Counted from the first letter of the stretch, positions 17,148-26,636 are shown. The stretch: DNA of 64,000 nt from Jannaschia sp. S6380 (GCF_023015695.1 NZ_JALKAS010000001.1:2356001-2420000), one strand, 5' to 3'. Made by a program: numbers and translations. Notes: generated by a model not told the origin, from the letters alone.

Positions 17148-20129
17148 ATGCTTCGCAGGAAAACCACGCAGGCCCCCGCCCAGGGCGGCATCGGCCTGAT
17201 CGACCGCGCCGCGCGCACCGGCGTCGACCGCCGCGCCTTCCTTCGCGGGTCGGGCCTGGCCATCGGCGGCCTGGCCGCGATCGGTGCGACCGGCGGCACC
17301 GTCGCCCGCGCCGACATGGCCGAATACGCCGTCGCCGACGGGGTCGAGAAGATCCGGTCTGTCTGCACCCATTGCTCGGTCGGATGCACCGTCGTGGCGG
17401 AGGTGTCGAACGGCGTCTGGTTCGGGCAGGAGCCGGCCTACGACTCGCCCTTCAACCTGGGCGCGCATTGCGCCAAGGGCGCCGCCGTGCGCGAACACGC
17501 CCATGGCGAACGACGCCTGAAATACCCGATGAAGAAGGTCGCCGGCGCCTGGGAGCGGATCTCCTGGGAGCAGGCCATCGACGAGATCGGCGGCCAGATG
17601 CTGCAGATCCGCGAGGAGAGCGGCCCCGACAGCGTCTATTGGCTGGGCAGCGCCAAGCACAACAACGAGCAGGCCTATCTCTTCCGCAAGATGGCCGCCT
17701 ATTGGGGCACCAACAACGTCGACCACCAGGCGCGCATCTGCCATTCGACCACCGTGGCCGGCGTGGCGAACACATGGGGCTACGGCGCCATGACCAACAG
17801 CTACAACGACATCCACAAGTCGAAGGCGATCTTCCTGATCGGCGGCAACCCGGCCGAGGCGCACCCCGTGTCGCTGCTGCACATCCTCAAGGCCAAGGAG
17901 GAGAACTCCGCCCCGCTGATCGTCTGCGACCCGCGCTACACGCGCACCGCGGCCCATGCCGACGAATTCGTGCGCTTCCGGCCCGGCACCGACGTCGCCC
18001 TCGTCTGGGGCATCCTGTGGCACATCTTCGACAATGGGTGGGAGGACAAGGAATTCATCCGCACCCGCGTCTGGGGCATGGATCAGATCCGCGACGAGGT
18101 CGCCCGCTGGACCCCCGAGGAGGTCGAGCGCGTGACCGGCGCGCCCGGCAGCCAGCTGCGCCGCGTGGCCCGCACCCTGGCCGAGAACCGGCCCGGCACC
18201 GTCATCTGGTGCATGGGCGGCACCCAGCACACCAACGGCAACAACAACACCCGCGCCTATTGCGTGCTGCAACTGGCACTCGGCAACATGGGCACATCCG
18301 GGGGCGGCACCAACATCTTCCGCGGCCATGACAACGTGCAGGGCGCGACCGATCTGGGCGTGCTGGCCGACACGCTGCCGGGCTATTACGGCCTGTCCGA
18401 CGGATCCTGGGCCCACTGGGCGCGGGTCTGGGACGAGGACCTCGACTGGCTGCGTGGCAATTTCGCGACCATGGTCGGGCAGGGCGCCGACGGCGCCGAC
18501 CGGATGATGATGAACGAGACCGGCATCCCGGTCAGCCGCTGGATCGACGGCGTGCTGGAGGAGGCCGAAAACCTGGACCAGCCCGCCAACACCCGCGCCA
18601 TGGTGTTCTGGGGCCACGCCCCCAACAGCCAGACCCGGATGAAGGAAATGAAGACCGCGATGGAGAAGCTCGACCTTCTCGTGGTGGTCGATCCCTATCC
18701 GACGCTGACGGCCGTGATGCAGGACCGCGAGGACGGCGTCTATCTGCTACCGGCCTGCACCCAGTTCGAGACGCGCGGCTCGGTCACGGCGTCCAACCGT
18801 TCGCTGCAATGGCGCGACCGCGTGGTCGAGCCCCTGTTCGAGAGCTTGCCGGACCATACCATCATGGCGATGTTCGCCGACAAGTTCGGCTTCAAGGATC
18901 GCCTGTTCCGCAACATCGCCATCGACGGCGCCGAGCCGAACGTCGAGGATATCACCCGCGAGTTCAATCGCGGCATGTGGACGATCGGCTATACCGGCCA
19001 GTCGCCCGAGCGCCTCAAGATGCACATGGCCAACCAGCATACGTTCGACAAGACGACGCTGCGCGCCAATGGCGGGCCGGCGGATGGCGACTATTACGGT
19101 CTGCCCTGGCCGTCCTGGGGCACGCCCGAGATGAACCATCCGGGCACCGCCAACCTCTATGACATGTCGCTGCCGGTGGCCGAGGGCGGCCTGACCTTCC
19201 GCGCCCGCTTCGGGGTGGAAAAGGACGGCGAGAACCTTCTTGCCGAGGGCGTGGCGAGCGTCGGGTCGGAGATCCAGGACGGCTATCCCGAGTTCACCAT
19301 GCAGATGCTGCAGGACCTGGGCTGGGACGGCGACCTGACGCAGGACGAACGCGCGATGATCGAGTGGGTCTCGGGCCTGCGCGGCGCGCGGCCCGGCGAG
19401 GAAGAGGTCGGCGAGACGTCGCAGCAGGGCGAGATCCCCTCCGACTACAAGGAGAAGGTCGCCGGCGTGAACTGGAAGACCGACCTCTCGGGCGGCATCC
19501 AGCGGGTGGCCATCGCCCATGGCTGCGCCCCCTTCGGCAACGCCAAGGCGCGGGCCGTGGTCTGGACCTTCCCCGACCCCGTGCCGCTCCACCGCGAGCC
19601 GCTCTATACGCCGCGGCGCGACCTGCTGCCGCAATATGCAACCTACGAGGACAAGAAGTTCTGGCGGGTTCCGACGCGCTATGCCTCGATCCAGACCGAG
19701 GATTTCAGCAAGGAATTCCCGATCATCCTGACCTCCGGCCGCCTGGTCGAATACGAGGGCGGCGGCGACGAGACGCGGTCGAACCCCTGGCTTGCCGAGC
19801 TGCAGCAGGAGATGTTCGTCGAGATCAACCCGCGCGACGCCAACGATCTGGGCCTGCGCGACGGCGGCGATGTCTGGGTCGAGGGGCCCGAGGCCGGCAA
19901 GGTTCTGGTCAAGGCGATGGTGACGCCCCGCGTGGGCGAAGGCGTGGCCTTCATGCCCTTCCACTTCGGCGGCATCTTCGAGGGGCGCGACCTGCGCCAC
20001 AAGTATCCCGAGGGGGCCGATCCCTACGTCCTGGGCGAATCCACCAACACGGCGCAGACCTACGGCTACGACTCGGTGACCCAGATGCAGGAAACCAAGT
20101 CCACCCTGTGCAAGATCTACGCGGCGTAA
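17148..20129 (+). CDS. fdhA: Formate dehydrogenase alpha (catalytic) subunit, periplasmic
   Basis: Molybdopterin enzyme of 993 residues that oxidises formate to CO2. A twin-arginine signal (DRRAFLRGSG, residues 27-36) sends it to the periplasm. The first 4Fe-4S cluster is held by C73, C76, C80 and C108. The metal ligand is C198 followed by the conserved H199 (QARICHS), so this is the cysteine and not the selenocysteine form. The C-terminal domain has the cofactor-binding FHFGG and GESTNTAQTYGYDSVTQMQE features. The adjacent tungstate importer suggests tungsten as the metal, but molybdenum cannot be excluded. About 12 bases separate it from the beta subunit. Confidence 0.95.
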   Translation: MLRRKTTQAPAQGGIGLIDRAARTGVDRRAFLRGSGLAIGGLAAIGATGGTVARADMAEYAVADGVEKIRSVCTHCSVGCTVVAEVSNGVWFGQEPAYDSPFNLGAHCAKGAAVREHAHGERRLKYPMKKVAGAWERISWEQAIDEIGGQMLQIREESGPDSVYWLGSAKHNNEQAYLFRKMAAYWGTNNVDHQARICHSTTVAGVANTWGYGAMTNSYNDIHKSKAIFLIGGNPAEAHPVSLLHILKAKEENSAPLIVCDPRYTRTAAHADEFVRFRPGTDVALVWGILWHIFDNGWEDKEFIRTRVWGMDQIRDEVARWTPEEVERVTGAPGSQLRRVARTLAENRPGTVIWCMGGTQHTNGNNNTRAYCVLQLALGNMGTSGGGTNIFRGHDNVQGATDLGVLADTLPGYYGLSDGSWAHWARVWDEDLDWLRGNFATMVGQGADGADRMMMNETGIPVSRWIDGVLEEAENLDQPANTRAMVFWGHAPNSQTRMKEMKTAMEKLDLLVVVDPYPTLTAVMQDREDGVYLLPACTQFETRGSVTASNRSLQWRDRVVEPLFESLPDHTIMAMFADKFGFKDRLFRNIAIDGAEPNVEDITREFNRGMWTIGYTGQSPERLKMHMANQHTFDKTTLRANGGPADGDYYGLPWPSWGTPEMNHPGTANLYDMSLPVAEGGLTFRARFGVEKDGENLLAEGVASVGSEIQDGYPEFTMQMLQDLGWDGDLTQDERAMIEWVSGLRGARPGEEEVGETSQQGEIPSDYKEKVAGVNWKTDLSGGIQRVAIAHGCAPFGNAKARAVVWTFPDPVPLHREPLYTPRRDLLPQYATYEDKKFWRVPTRYASIQTEDFSKEFPIILTSGRLVEYEGGGDETRSNPWLAELQQEMFVEINPRDANDLGLRDGGDVWVEGPEAGKVLVKAMVTPRVGEGVAFMPFHFGGIFEGRDLRHKYPEGADPYVLGESTNTAQTYGYDSVTQMQETKSTLCKIYAA

Positions 20130-20140
20130 GGAGAGAGATC

Positions 20141-20737
20141 ATGGCAAGAGCGAAGTTCCTCGTCGACGCCGAGCGCTGCATCGAATGCAACGCCTGCGTC
20201 ACCGCCTGCAAGAACGAGCACGAGGTCCCCTGGGGCATCAACCGCCGCAAGGTGGTCACGATCCAGGACGGCCAACCGGGCGAGCGTTCGATCTCGGTCG
20301 CGTGCATGCACTGCTCGGACGCGCCCTGCATGGCGGTCTGTCCGACCGATTGCTTCTATCAGACCGATGACGGCGTGGTGCTGCATTCCAAGGATCTGTG
20401 CATCGGCTGCGGCTACTGCTTCTACGCCTGCCCGTTCGGTGCGCCGCAATTCCCGACCGCCGGCAATTTCGGCAGCCGCGGCAAGATGGACAAATGCACC
20501 TTCTGCGCCGGCGGGCCGGAGACCGACTTCTCGGAGGCCGAGTTCACCAAGTATGGCCGCAACCGCATCGCCGAAGGCAAGCTGCCGATCTGCGCCGAGA
20601 TGTGCGCGACCAAGGCGCTGCTCGCGGGCGACGCGGCCGAGGTTTCGGACATCTACCGCGAACGCGTGGTGGCCCGCGGCTTCGGCTCGGGCGCCTGGGG
20701 ATGGTCCACCGCCTACGGGGCGCAGGGCAACCTCTGA
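20141..20737 (+). CDS. fdhB: Formate dehydrogenase beta (4Fe-4S) subunit
   Basis: Electron-transfer subunit of 198 residues with four 4Fe-4S cluster motifs: CIECNACVTACKNEH, CMHCSDAPCMAVCPTDC, CIGCGYCFYACPFGAP, and the split motif CTFCAGG with CAEMCATKALL. It passes electrons from the alpha subunit to the membrane cytochrome. It has no signal peptide of its own, so it is probably carried out with the alpha subunit. Preceded by a GGAGAGAG Shine-Dalgarno site. Confidence 0.95.
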   Translation: MARAKFLVDAERCIECNACVTACKNEHEVPWGINRRKVVTIQDGQPGERSISVACMHCSDAPCMAVCPTDCFYQTDDGVVLHSKDLCIGCGYCFYACPFGAPQFPTAGNFGSRGKMDKCTFCAGGPETDFSEAEFTKYGRNRIAEGKLPICAEMCATKALLAGDAAEVSDIYRERVVARGFGSGAWGWSTAYGAQGNL

Positions 20738-20805
20738 TCCGACCGAACCCCGGTCCAAGGGCCCGCCAGATGCGGGCCCGAACCAACCCCGAAGGATGGT
20801 CGACG

Positions 20806-22044
20806 ATGTTTCGCGCGATTCTCGTGTTCCTCACGCTGACGCTCCCGGCCCTCGCGCAGGACGCCGCGTCACCCGACGGCCCGCTGGTCATCGACCGCAG
20901 CACCACCGGCGGCGCCACCACGCTGGAGGAAATCCTGGCCCGGCAGGAGGCCCTGCGCGCCGGAGAGGAACCGCCCCCCGTCGATGACGCCTACCGGCGG
21001 ACGAATATCGGGGGCCCGGGTCGCCCCACGGACGCGCCGCTGGGTGGCCTGGGCGGAGCGTCGGATGCGGACCTCTGGCGTGGAATCCGGTTCGACACCG
21101 CGCCCACCACGACGCAGCAGCGCGGCCCGGCGGCCACGACCCTGATCCAGACCGGCGGGATGGACTGGCTGACCTTCCGCGCCGGCCCCCTGCGGACCTG
21201 GGGCGGCGGGCTGCTTCTGGGGACGCTGTTTGCACTGGCCCTGTTCTATCTGCTGCGCGGGCGGATCCGGATCCACGGGCCGCGCACGGGCCGCAAGCTG
21301 CTGCGCTTCCGAACCTATGAGAGATTCGCCCACTGGCTCCTGGCCGGCAGCTTCATCGCGCTGGCGATCACCGGACTGCTGGTCCTGTTCGGCCGCGTGG
21401 CCTTCATTCCGATCTTCGGGCATGCGGCCTGGGCGCCGGTCGCGCTGGCATCGAAATGGGTGCACAACAATGTCGGCTGGGCCTTCATGGTGGCGCTGGT
21501 CGCGATCTTCGTGATGTGGGTCATCCAGAACCTGCCCGACCGGACCGACCTGAAATGGCTGGCCCGCGGCGGCGGCCTGTTCGGGGGCGGACACGTGCCG
21601 GCCAAGAAGTTCAATGCCGGGCAGAAGCTGATCTTCTGGTCGGTCATCCTGGGCGGGGCGTCGCTCTCGGCCTCGGGGTTGTCGCTGCTGTTCCCGTTCG
21701 AGATGCCGATGTTCGCCGGCACCTTCGAGGTGCTGAACGGGACGGGCGTCTCGCAGGCCCTGGGTCTCGGAACGCTGGAGACAGACCTCACACCACAGGA
21801 GGAGATGCAATACGCGCAGCTCTGGCACGGGATCGTCGCCTTCGGCCTGACGGCCGTGATCCTCGCGCATATCTATCTCGGCTCGCTCGGGATGGAGGGG
21901 GCATATGACGCGATGGGCGACGGCGAGGTGGAAGAGCAATGGGCGCGCGAGCACCACTCCATCTGGGCCGAGGCCGCGATCGCCGAACGCGACGGACGAC
22001 CGGCGACCGACACCGTCGCCCCCGACGCCACACCGGCGGAGTGA
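20806..22044 (+). CDS. Formate dehydrogenase gamma (cytochrome b) subunit
   Basis: Membrane cytochrome b556-type subunit of 412 residues that passes electrons to quinone. A signal-like helix is at residues 1-20, then a proline-rich segment of about 100 residues that is probably periplasmic. Further hydrophobic segments follow between about 135 and 375. Candidate haem histidines are in RFAHWLL, KWVHNNVGW, LWHGIVAF and LAHIYLG. The tail after the last helix carries EEQWAREHHSIW. The start is the ATG after GAAGGA; the longer open frame overlaps the beta gene and is rejected. Confidence 0.92.
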   Translation: MFRAILVFLTLTLPALAQDAASPDGPLVIDRSTTGGATTLEEILARQEALRAGEEPPPVDDAYRRTNIGGPGRPTDAPLGGLGGASDADLWRGIRFDTAPTTTQQRGPAATTLIQTGGMDWLTFRAGPLRTWGGGLLLGTLFALALFYLLRGRIRIHGPRTGRKLLRFRTYERFAHWLLAGSFIALAITGLLVLFGRVAFIPIFGHAAWAPVALASKWVHNNVGWAFMVALVAIFVMWVIQNLPDRTDLKWLARGGGLFGGGHVPAKKFNAGQKLIFWSVILGGASLSASGLSLLFPFEMPMFAGTFEVLNGTGVSQALGLGTLETDLTPQEEMQYAQLWHGIVAFGLTAVILAHIYLGSLGMEGAYDAMGDGEVEEQWAREHHSIWAEAAIAERDGRPATDTVAPDATPAE

Positions 22045-22048
22045 CCCG

Positions 22049-22174
22049 ATGAAGACCATGCTCGCCGCCTTCGCCGCCATCCTCTTGATCGCGATCGTCG
22101 CGGATCTGGCGCTGGACGAGATCGGCTTCGAGTCCGACGAACGCCACACGGCCGATTCCGTCCGCCTCGACTAG
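22049..22174 (+). CDS. Unrecognised 41-residue membrane protein at end of formate dehydrogenase operon
   Basis: A short open frame begins 4 bases after the gamma stop. It encodes 41 residues: a hydrophobic helix (about residues 4-20, MLAAFAAILLIAIVADLAL) and an acidic hydrophilic tail with DEIGFESDERH. Its position at the end of the operon, spacing and helix-plus-tail design suggest a real small subunit or assembly factor of the membrane complex. I do not recognise a family. Its TAG stop overlaps the TAG of the convergent SIS gene in the palindrome CTAG. Confidence 0.6.
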   Translation: MKTMLAAFAAILLIAIVADLALDEIGFESDERHTADSVRLD

Positions 22175-23130
22175 CGGGTGACCGTCTCCTTGCGCAGGCG
22201 GTCGGGCGCGTCGGGGTCCAGGCCACGGGCGCGCGATGCCGCCTCCAGCGCGACATAGGCCGGAACGAGGTCCAGAAGCGCGTCCGACACCGAATGCAAC
22301 CCCGCGCCGAATGGCATGCGGAGCGGCACCGTGTCGGCCAGCGCCGGCCCGCGGGTCAGATCGTACACCGGATGGCCGTCGCGGATCACCTGCAGCGGGC
22401 CATGCCGCAGCTCGGCGGTGGAATAGGCGAGGGCGGGAATGCCGCACAGCTCCATCGCCTTCAGCGCGATCTCCTCGGCCACCCCCAGCGACGGGCCGCG
22501 CCCCAGCACCAGCAGGCGGTCATCCATGGCCAGCGACCGCGCCAGTTCGGGCATGGGCGTCGAAAGGGCCGCCCGCAGCGTGTCCGGCAAGCCCTGCAAC
22601 GAGGCCAGTAGCGACGGGTCGTCCAGCCAATGTCCCAGCAGCAGCGCGCCTGCGAGGACCGAGTTCACGAAGCTCTTGGTCGCGGCCACGGCCCGTTCGG
22701 GGCCTGCATGGATATCGATCACCAGCTCGGCCTCCCGCGCCAGCGGGGCGTCGGGCGTGTTCGTCAGCACCACCAGCGCGGCGCCGCCGGACCGCAACGC
22801 GCGTGCCGACGCGATCAGGTCCGTGGACCGGCCCGACTGGCTGATGGCGACGGCCACCTGCCCGGCGACGCGCGGGCGCTGCGCGTGGAGCGAGGCCAGC
22901 GACGGCGGATAGCTGGCCGGGACGATGCCGGAAGCCTGCCCGCAGGCATAGGCCAGGACCGTCGCCGCATGATCCGAGGAGCCGCGCGCCACCGTCACCA
23001 TCATCGCCGGATCGCGCCTGCGCAGATGTCGGGCGACGTCCCGGATCGACCCCTGCCCGCGGTCCAGCAGACGCGCCGCCGCCTCGGGGATCTCGTCGAT
23101 CTCCCGCGCGAGAAGGGTCGGGCCGGTCAC
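22171..23130 (-). CDS. SIS-domain sugar-phosphate isomerase/deaminase (NagB-II-like)
   Basis: A 319-residue protein with two SIS domains. The first has TVARGSSDHAATVLAYACG and AISQSGRSTDL, the second LGRGPSLGVAEEIALKAMEL and YSTAELRHGPLQ. These match the isomerase half of GlmS and the SIS-type glucosamine-6-phosphate deaminases (NagB-II). A fructosamine-phosphate deglycase (FrlB-like) is the main alternative. It starts at a GTG overlapping the stop of the PfkB kinase gene (GTGA), so kinase and SIS protein should act in sequence: phosphorylate an amino sugar or Amadori compound, then release the amine. Confidence 0.82.
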   Translation of the reverse strand: MTGPTLLAREIDEIPEAAARLLDRGQGSIRDVARHLRRRDPAMMVTVARGSSDHAATVLAYACGQASGIVPASYPPSLASLHAQRPRVAGQVAVAISQSGRSTDLIASARALRSGGAALVVLTNTPDAPLAREAELVIDIHAGPERAVAATKSFVNSVLAGALLLGHWLDDPSLLASLQGLPDTLRAALSTPMPELARSLAMDDRLLVLGRGPSLGVAEEIALKAMELCGIPALAYSTAELRHGPLQVIRDGHPVYDLTRGPALADTVPLRMPFGAGLHSVSDALLDLVPAYVALEAASRARGLDPDAPDRLRKETVTR

Positions 23131-24014
23131 TGCGCCGCCGCGAGGCCGGTGCGGCTCTGCCGGATCGCCTTCGTTCCGGTCATCCCGCCGACCGCCGCCA
23201 CGGCCGCTGCGCCGCATTCGATGCCGCCTTCCAGGCAGTCGGGCAGCGGCCGACCGTCGAGCCAGCGATGAAGGAACCCGGCATTGAACGCGTCCCCGGC
23301 CCCGGTCGGGTCGCGGCAGGGACCCGACCGGGCGGCGCGATCGATCGGCGTGCCGCCGTCATGCGCCGTCGCGCCCCGGTCGCCCCGCTTGACCACGGTC
23401 AGGGGCGCCGGGCGGACGGGCAGGCCAAGATCCGTCAGATAGGCGCTCTCATCGGCATTGGGCAGGAACAGGTCGACCCCGGCGACCAAGGGGGCCACGC
23501 CGGCATCCAGCCCCGCATCCCATCCGCAGTCGAGCGAGACGGTCATTCCGGCCGACCTCGCCTGCTCCAGGAGCGCCGGCCGGTCCACCAGGGTCCGCAA
23601 CTCGCCGATATGAAGGTGGACGAAGCCCCGCGCGCCAAGCGCCGAGATGTCGATCTCGGGCGCCACGGCCCCGGTGGCGCGGGTCAGGAAGGCGCGGTCC
23701 CCGCCCGCGACGATGGCCACCGTGACCTGCGGATCGCGCGGTACGGGATCGGCGGCGAGGAGGGTCGTATCGACCCCCTGGCCCCGGAGGTCGGCCAGGA
23801 TGCCGTCGTCGAACGGCGCACCGGGCAGATGGGCGGCAAGCGCGACCTCGCGCCCCGACGCGGCGAGATAGGCGGCGGTGATCGCGGCCCCGCCGCCGGC
23901 ATGCAGCGCCAAACCGCCGGCGAATGTCTCCGTCCCGAGCGTCGGCAAAGCGGGAACGCCGGTGAAGACGAGATCCGCGTAGAGCCGTCCGAGACAGAGG
24001 ACCTTGCCGTTCAT
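23127..24014 (-). CDS. PfkB-family sugar kinase
   Basis: Ribokinase-like carbohydrate kinase of 295 residues. The family signature with the catalytic aspartate is DPTGAGDAFNAGFLHRW near residue 245, and an N-terminal GGGAAITAAYLAASG carries the substrate region. Overlaps the ABC ATPase gene by 4 bases upstream and the SIS gene by 4 downstream. The substrate is unknown; with an amino-sugar-type SIS partner, an amino sugar or a fructosamine is likely. Confidence 0.88.
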   Translation of the reverse strand: MNGKVLCLGRLYADLVFTGVPALPTLGTETFAGGLALHAGGGAAITAAYLAASGREVALAAHLPGAPFDDGILADLRGQGVDTTLLAADPVPRDPQVTVAIVAGGDRAFLTRATGAVAPEIDISALGARGFVHLHIGELRTLVDRPALLEQARSAGMTVSLDCGWDAGLDAGVAPLVAGVDLFLPNADESAYLTDLGLPVRPAPLTVVKRGDRGATAHDGGTPIDRAARSGPCRDPTGAGDAFNAGFLHRWLDGRPLPDCLEGGIECGAAAVAAVGGMTGTKAIRQSRTGLAAAQ

Positions 24015-25057
24015 GTCAGCGCGATACCCGAGGCGCGGTCGAACAGGTGCAGATCCTGCGTGGCCGCCCCGAGGCGCACCGTCGCGCCGACCTCGGGCGG
24101 GCGGCGGCCGTCGGCCTTGGCGATGATCTCGCCCGCGGCGGTCTCGACATAGATCAGGGTCTCGGGGCCCAGCGGCTCGCGCACGGTGACGCGGCCCTCG
24201 ATCAGCGGGTCGCGCTCGACGGGGTGCAGATCGTCGGGCCGGACCCCCAGCAGGACCTCGCCCGCGCCGCGGTTCAGCGCCGCCGCGCCGCCCGCCGACA
24301 GCTGCACCGTGCCGCCCTCGGCGCGTCCTTCCAGCAGGTTCATGCTCGGCGCGCCGATGAAACGCGCGACAAAGGTGTTGGCCGGGCTCCGATAGACCTC
24401 GGACGGCGTGCCGACCTGCTGGATATGGCCGTCCTTCATGATGACGATCCGGTCGGCCATGGTCATCGCCTCCACCTGGTCGTGGGTAACGAAGACGATG
24501 GTGTTCCCGACGCGGTGATGCAGCTTCTTGATTTCCAGCCGCATCTGCGTGCGCAGTTGCGCGTCGAGGTTCGACAGCGGCTCGTCGAACAGGAACACCG
24601 CCGGGTCGCGCACCAGCGCCCGGCCGATGGCCACGCGTTGCCGCTGGCCGCCCGAAAGCTGGTTGGGCTTGCGGTCCAGCAGCGCCGTCATGTCCAGTAT
24701 CTCGGCCACCTCGTCGATGCGCCGTTCCTTGTCGGGCTTGGGCATTCGCGAGGAGCGCAGCCCGAAACCGATGTTCCGTCGCACCGTCATATGCGGATAG
24801 ATGGCGTAGTTCTGGAACACCATGGCGATGTCCCGGTCCTTCGGCTCCAGCCGCGACACGTCGCGACCGCCGATGGCGACCGTCCCGTCCGAGACCTCCT
24901 CCAACCCGGCGATCAGGCGCAGCGTGGTCGACTTGCCGCAGCCCGACGGCCCGACGAAGACGACGAACTCGCCATCGGCCACCGACAGGTCGATGCCGTG
25001 CAGAACCTCGGTCGCGCCGTAGCGTTTGGTCAGGTTGGAGAGCGTCAGGTCTGCCAT
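24011..25057 (-). CDS. Sugar ABC transporter ATPase (UgpC/MalK type)
   Basis: ATP-binding subunit of 348 residues: Walker [11 protein letters not shown] (about residue 37), signature [17 protein letters not shown], Walker [17 protein letters not shown], switch [17 protein letters not shown]-terminal TOBE domain follows (RPDDLHPV, about residues 245-345). CUT1 importers for oligosaccharides and glycosides have this design. Its permease and binding-protein partners lie upstream at 26731-29813, interrupted by the lyase gene. Confidence 0.92.
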   Translation of the reverse strand: MADLTLSNLTKRYGATEVLHGIDLSVADGEFVVFVGPSGCGKSTTLRLIAGLEEVSDGTVAIGGRDVSRLEPKDRDIAMVFQNYAIYPHMTVRRNIGFGLRSSRMPKPDKERRIDEVAEILDMTALLDRKPNQLSGGQRQRVAIGRALVRDPAVFLFDEPLSNLDAQLRTQMRLEIKKLHHRVGNTIVFVTHDQVEAMTMADRIVIMKDGHIQQVGTPSEVYRSPANTFVARFIGAPSMNLLEGRAEGGTVQLSAGGAAALNRGAGEVLLGVRPDDLHPVERDPLIEGRVTVREPLGPETLIYVETAAGEIIAKADGRRPPEVGATVRLGAATQDLHLFDRASGIALT

Positions 25058-25061
25058 TGTG

Positions 25062-26546
25062 TCAGGGCTCCAGCAAGTCGGAAAATGCCTGTTTCAGGCT
25101 CTGCTCGGCGGTTTCGTGACGCATGCGACGGTCGTGGCGGCGGCCCGAAAGGGTTCCCAACTCGTCGCGATACAGGGCCAGCGCTGTATCCAGCGCGGCC
25201 GGCGCCGGGCCGCCGATCCGGTCCCGGCGGGCGACGAAGGTCGCGGGGTCCACGGCTTGGGCGAAATCCGCATCGGTCATGCGCGGCGCGCGGCCGGCCA
25301 CTTCCTCGAACGCGGCGCAGAACGCCGCCGTCCCCTGGCCCAGGGGCCGGTCGCGGGCGATCACCTCGCGCGCGGTCCGCGCGGCGACCGCGTGGGCCGC
25401 GCGAAAGGTCAGCCCCTCGTCGCGGACCAGCGTGTCGGCAAGCTCGGTGACGGTGATGCAGGCCGCATCCGCGTTGCGGCGCACCCGGTCGCCGTCGATC
25501 CGGGCAGCCGCGACGACGGCGGCCATCAGGTCCAGCATCCGGCCACCGCTGTCGAAGGCGGCATATCCGGCCTGCTGCACTTCCCCTTCGCTGTCGTTCA
25601 TGTCGGTGAAGGGCGTGTTGCGCATCGTGTCGACCATCGTGTCGCAACGGCCGGCGGTGACGGCCGCCAGATGGCGCATGTGTTCGATCGGGACGGGGTT
25701 TCGCTTCTGCGGCATGATCGAGCTGATCTGCACCAGGCTGCGCGGCAGGTGGAGCTGCCCCACCTCAAAGGCCGACCAGAAGGCGAAATCCTGCACCACG
25801 CGGCCCAGGTGGACGAAGGGCAGCTTCATCGCCGAATAGAGCGCGGTGATATAATCGACGCTGGCGATACAGGCATAGCTGTTCACCGAAACGGCCCCGA
25901 AGCCCAGCAGATCCGCCACGCGTTGCCGGTCGATGGGAAAGCCGCTGGTGGTGATCGCGGCGGCGCCCATGGGGCAACGCTCCAACCCGTCGGCGGCGTC
26001 CGACAGGCGCACGGCATCGCGGAGCAGCACCTCCAACGCGGCGGCGAGATAGTGGCCGAAGGTCGAAGGCTGCGCCGGCTGCCCATGCGTATAGGCCACG
26101 ATCAGCGTGTCGCGCTCCGCCCGGGCCTTGTCGAGAAGTGCGGCCGCCAGCGCATACACCTGCCCTTCGAGCACCGTCACCCGCGCGCGCAGGGCCATCT
26201 TGAACAGCGTGTGGTCCATGTCGTTGCGCGACCGCGCGGTGTGCAGCGCCCCGCCCAGATCGCCCAGTCGGCCGCGCAGCTCGGCCTCGACCAGGAAGAA
26301 CCAGTCCTCATGCGCGCCGGTATATGTCAGCGCGTCGCGGTCGGTGGTGGCGGCGATGTCGCGCAGGGCGCCCGCGATGGCGCGCCCGTCATCACGCGAC
26401 AGGATGCCCGTCTCGACCAGCATCACCAGATGGGCCCGATCGATCGCGTCCATTCCGTCGGCGTAATGCGCCTTCACCCCATCGAAGAGGGGCGCCAGCA
26501 CCGTCTCGCGATAGACCGGGTGCGGAAAGGCATCGAGGTCGGTCAT
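25062..26546 (-). CDS. Argininosuccinate lyase-like C-N lyase in a sugar operon
   Basis: A 494-residue member of the fumarase/aspartase/argininosuccinate lyase superfamily. Conserved regions are LHTARSRNDMD (C1-like), VAYTHGQPAQPSTFGHYLAA (C2) and the signature loop SSIMPQKRNPVPIEHMRH (C3) with its catalytic serine. These enzymes usually release fumarate from an N-succinyl-type substrate by beta-elimination. Arginine biosynthesis is unlikely here: the gene lies between permease and ATPase genes of a sugar importer. Cleavage of an amino-sugar or amine-succinate conjugate is possible; this is inference. Start ATG is clear and the downstream ATPase begins 4 bases after its stop. Confidence 0.82.
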   Translation of the reverse strand: MTDLDAFPHPVYRETVLAPLFDGVKAHYADGMDAIDRAHLVMLVETGILSRDDGRAIAGALRDIAATTDRDALTYTGAHEDWFFLVEAELRGRLGDLGGALHTARSRNDMDHTLFKMALRARVTVLEGQVYALAAALLDKARAERDTLIVAYTHGQPAQPSTFGHYLAAALEVLLRDAVRLSDAADGLERCPMGAAAITTSGFPIDRQRVADLLGFGAVSVNSYACIASVDYITALYSAMKLPFVHLGRVVQDFAFWSAFEVGQLHLPRSLVQISSIMPQKRNPVPIEHMRHLAAVTAGRCDTMVDTMRNTPFTDMNDSEGEVQQAGYAAFDSGGRMLDLMAAVVAAARIDGDRVRRNADAACITVTELADTLVRDEGLTFRAAHAVAARTAREVIARDRPLGQGTAAFCAAFEEVAGRAPRMTDADFAQAVDPATFVARRDRIGGPAPAALDTALALYRDELGTLSGRRHDRRMRHETAEQSLKQAFSDLLEP

Positions 26547-26636
26547 GTCTGCGTCACGCCCATCTCCGGCGGCACCTTCCTCTGGCCCGAAATACCTCGG
26601 GGGTACGGGGGCGGCGCTCCCGCCCGGGCCACGGCA

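Noticed and set aside
17148..20129. Possible selenocysteine formate dehydrogenase
   Set aside because: The active-site codon encodes Cys (QARICHS) and there is no in-frame TGA in the gene.
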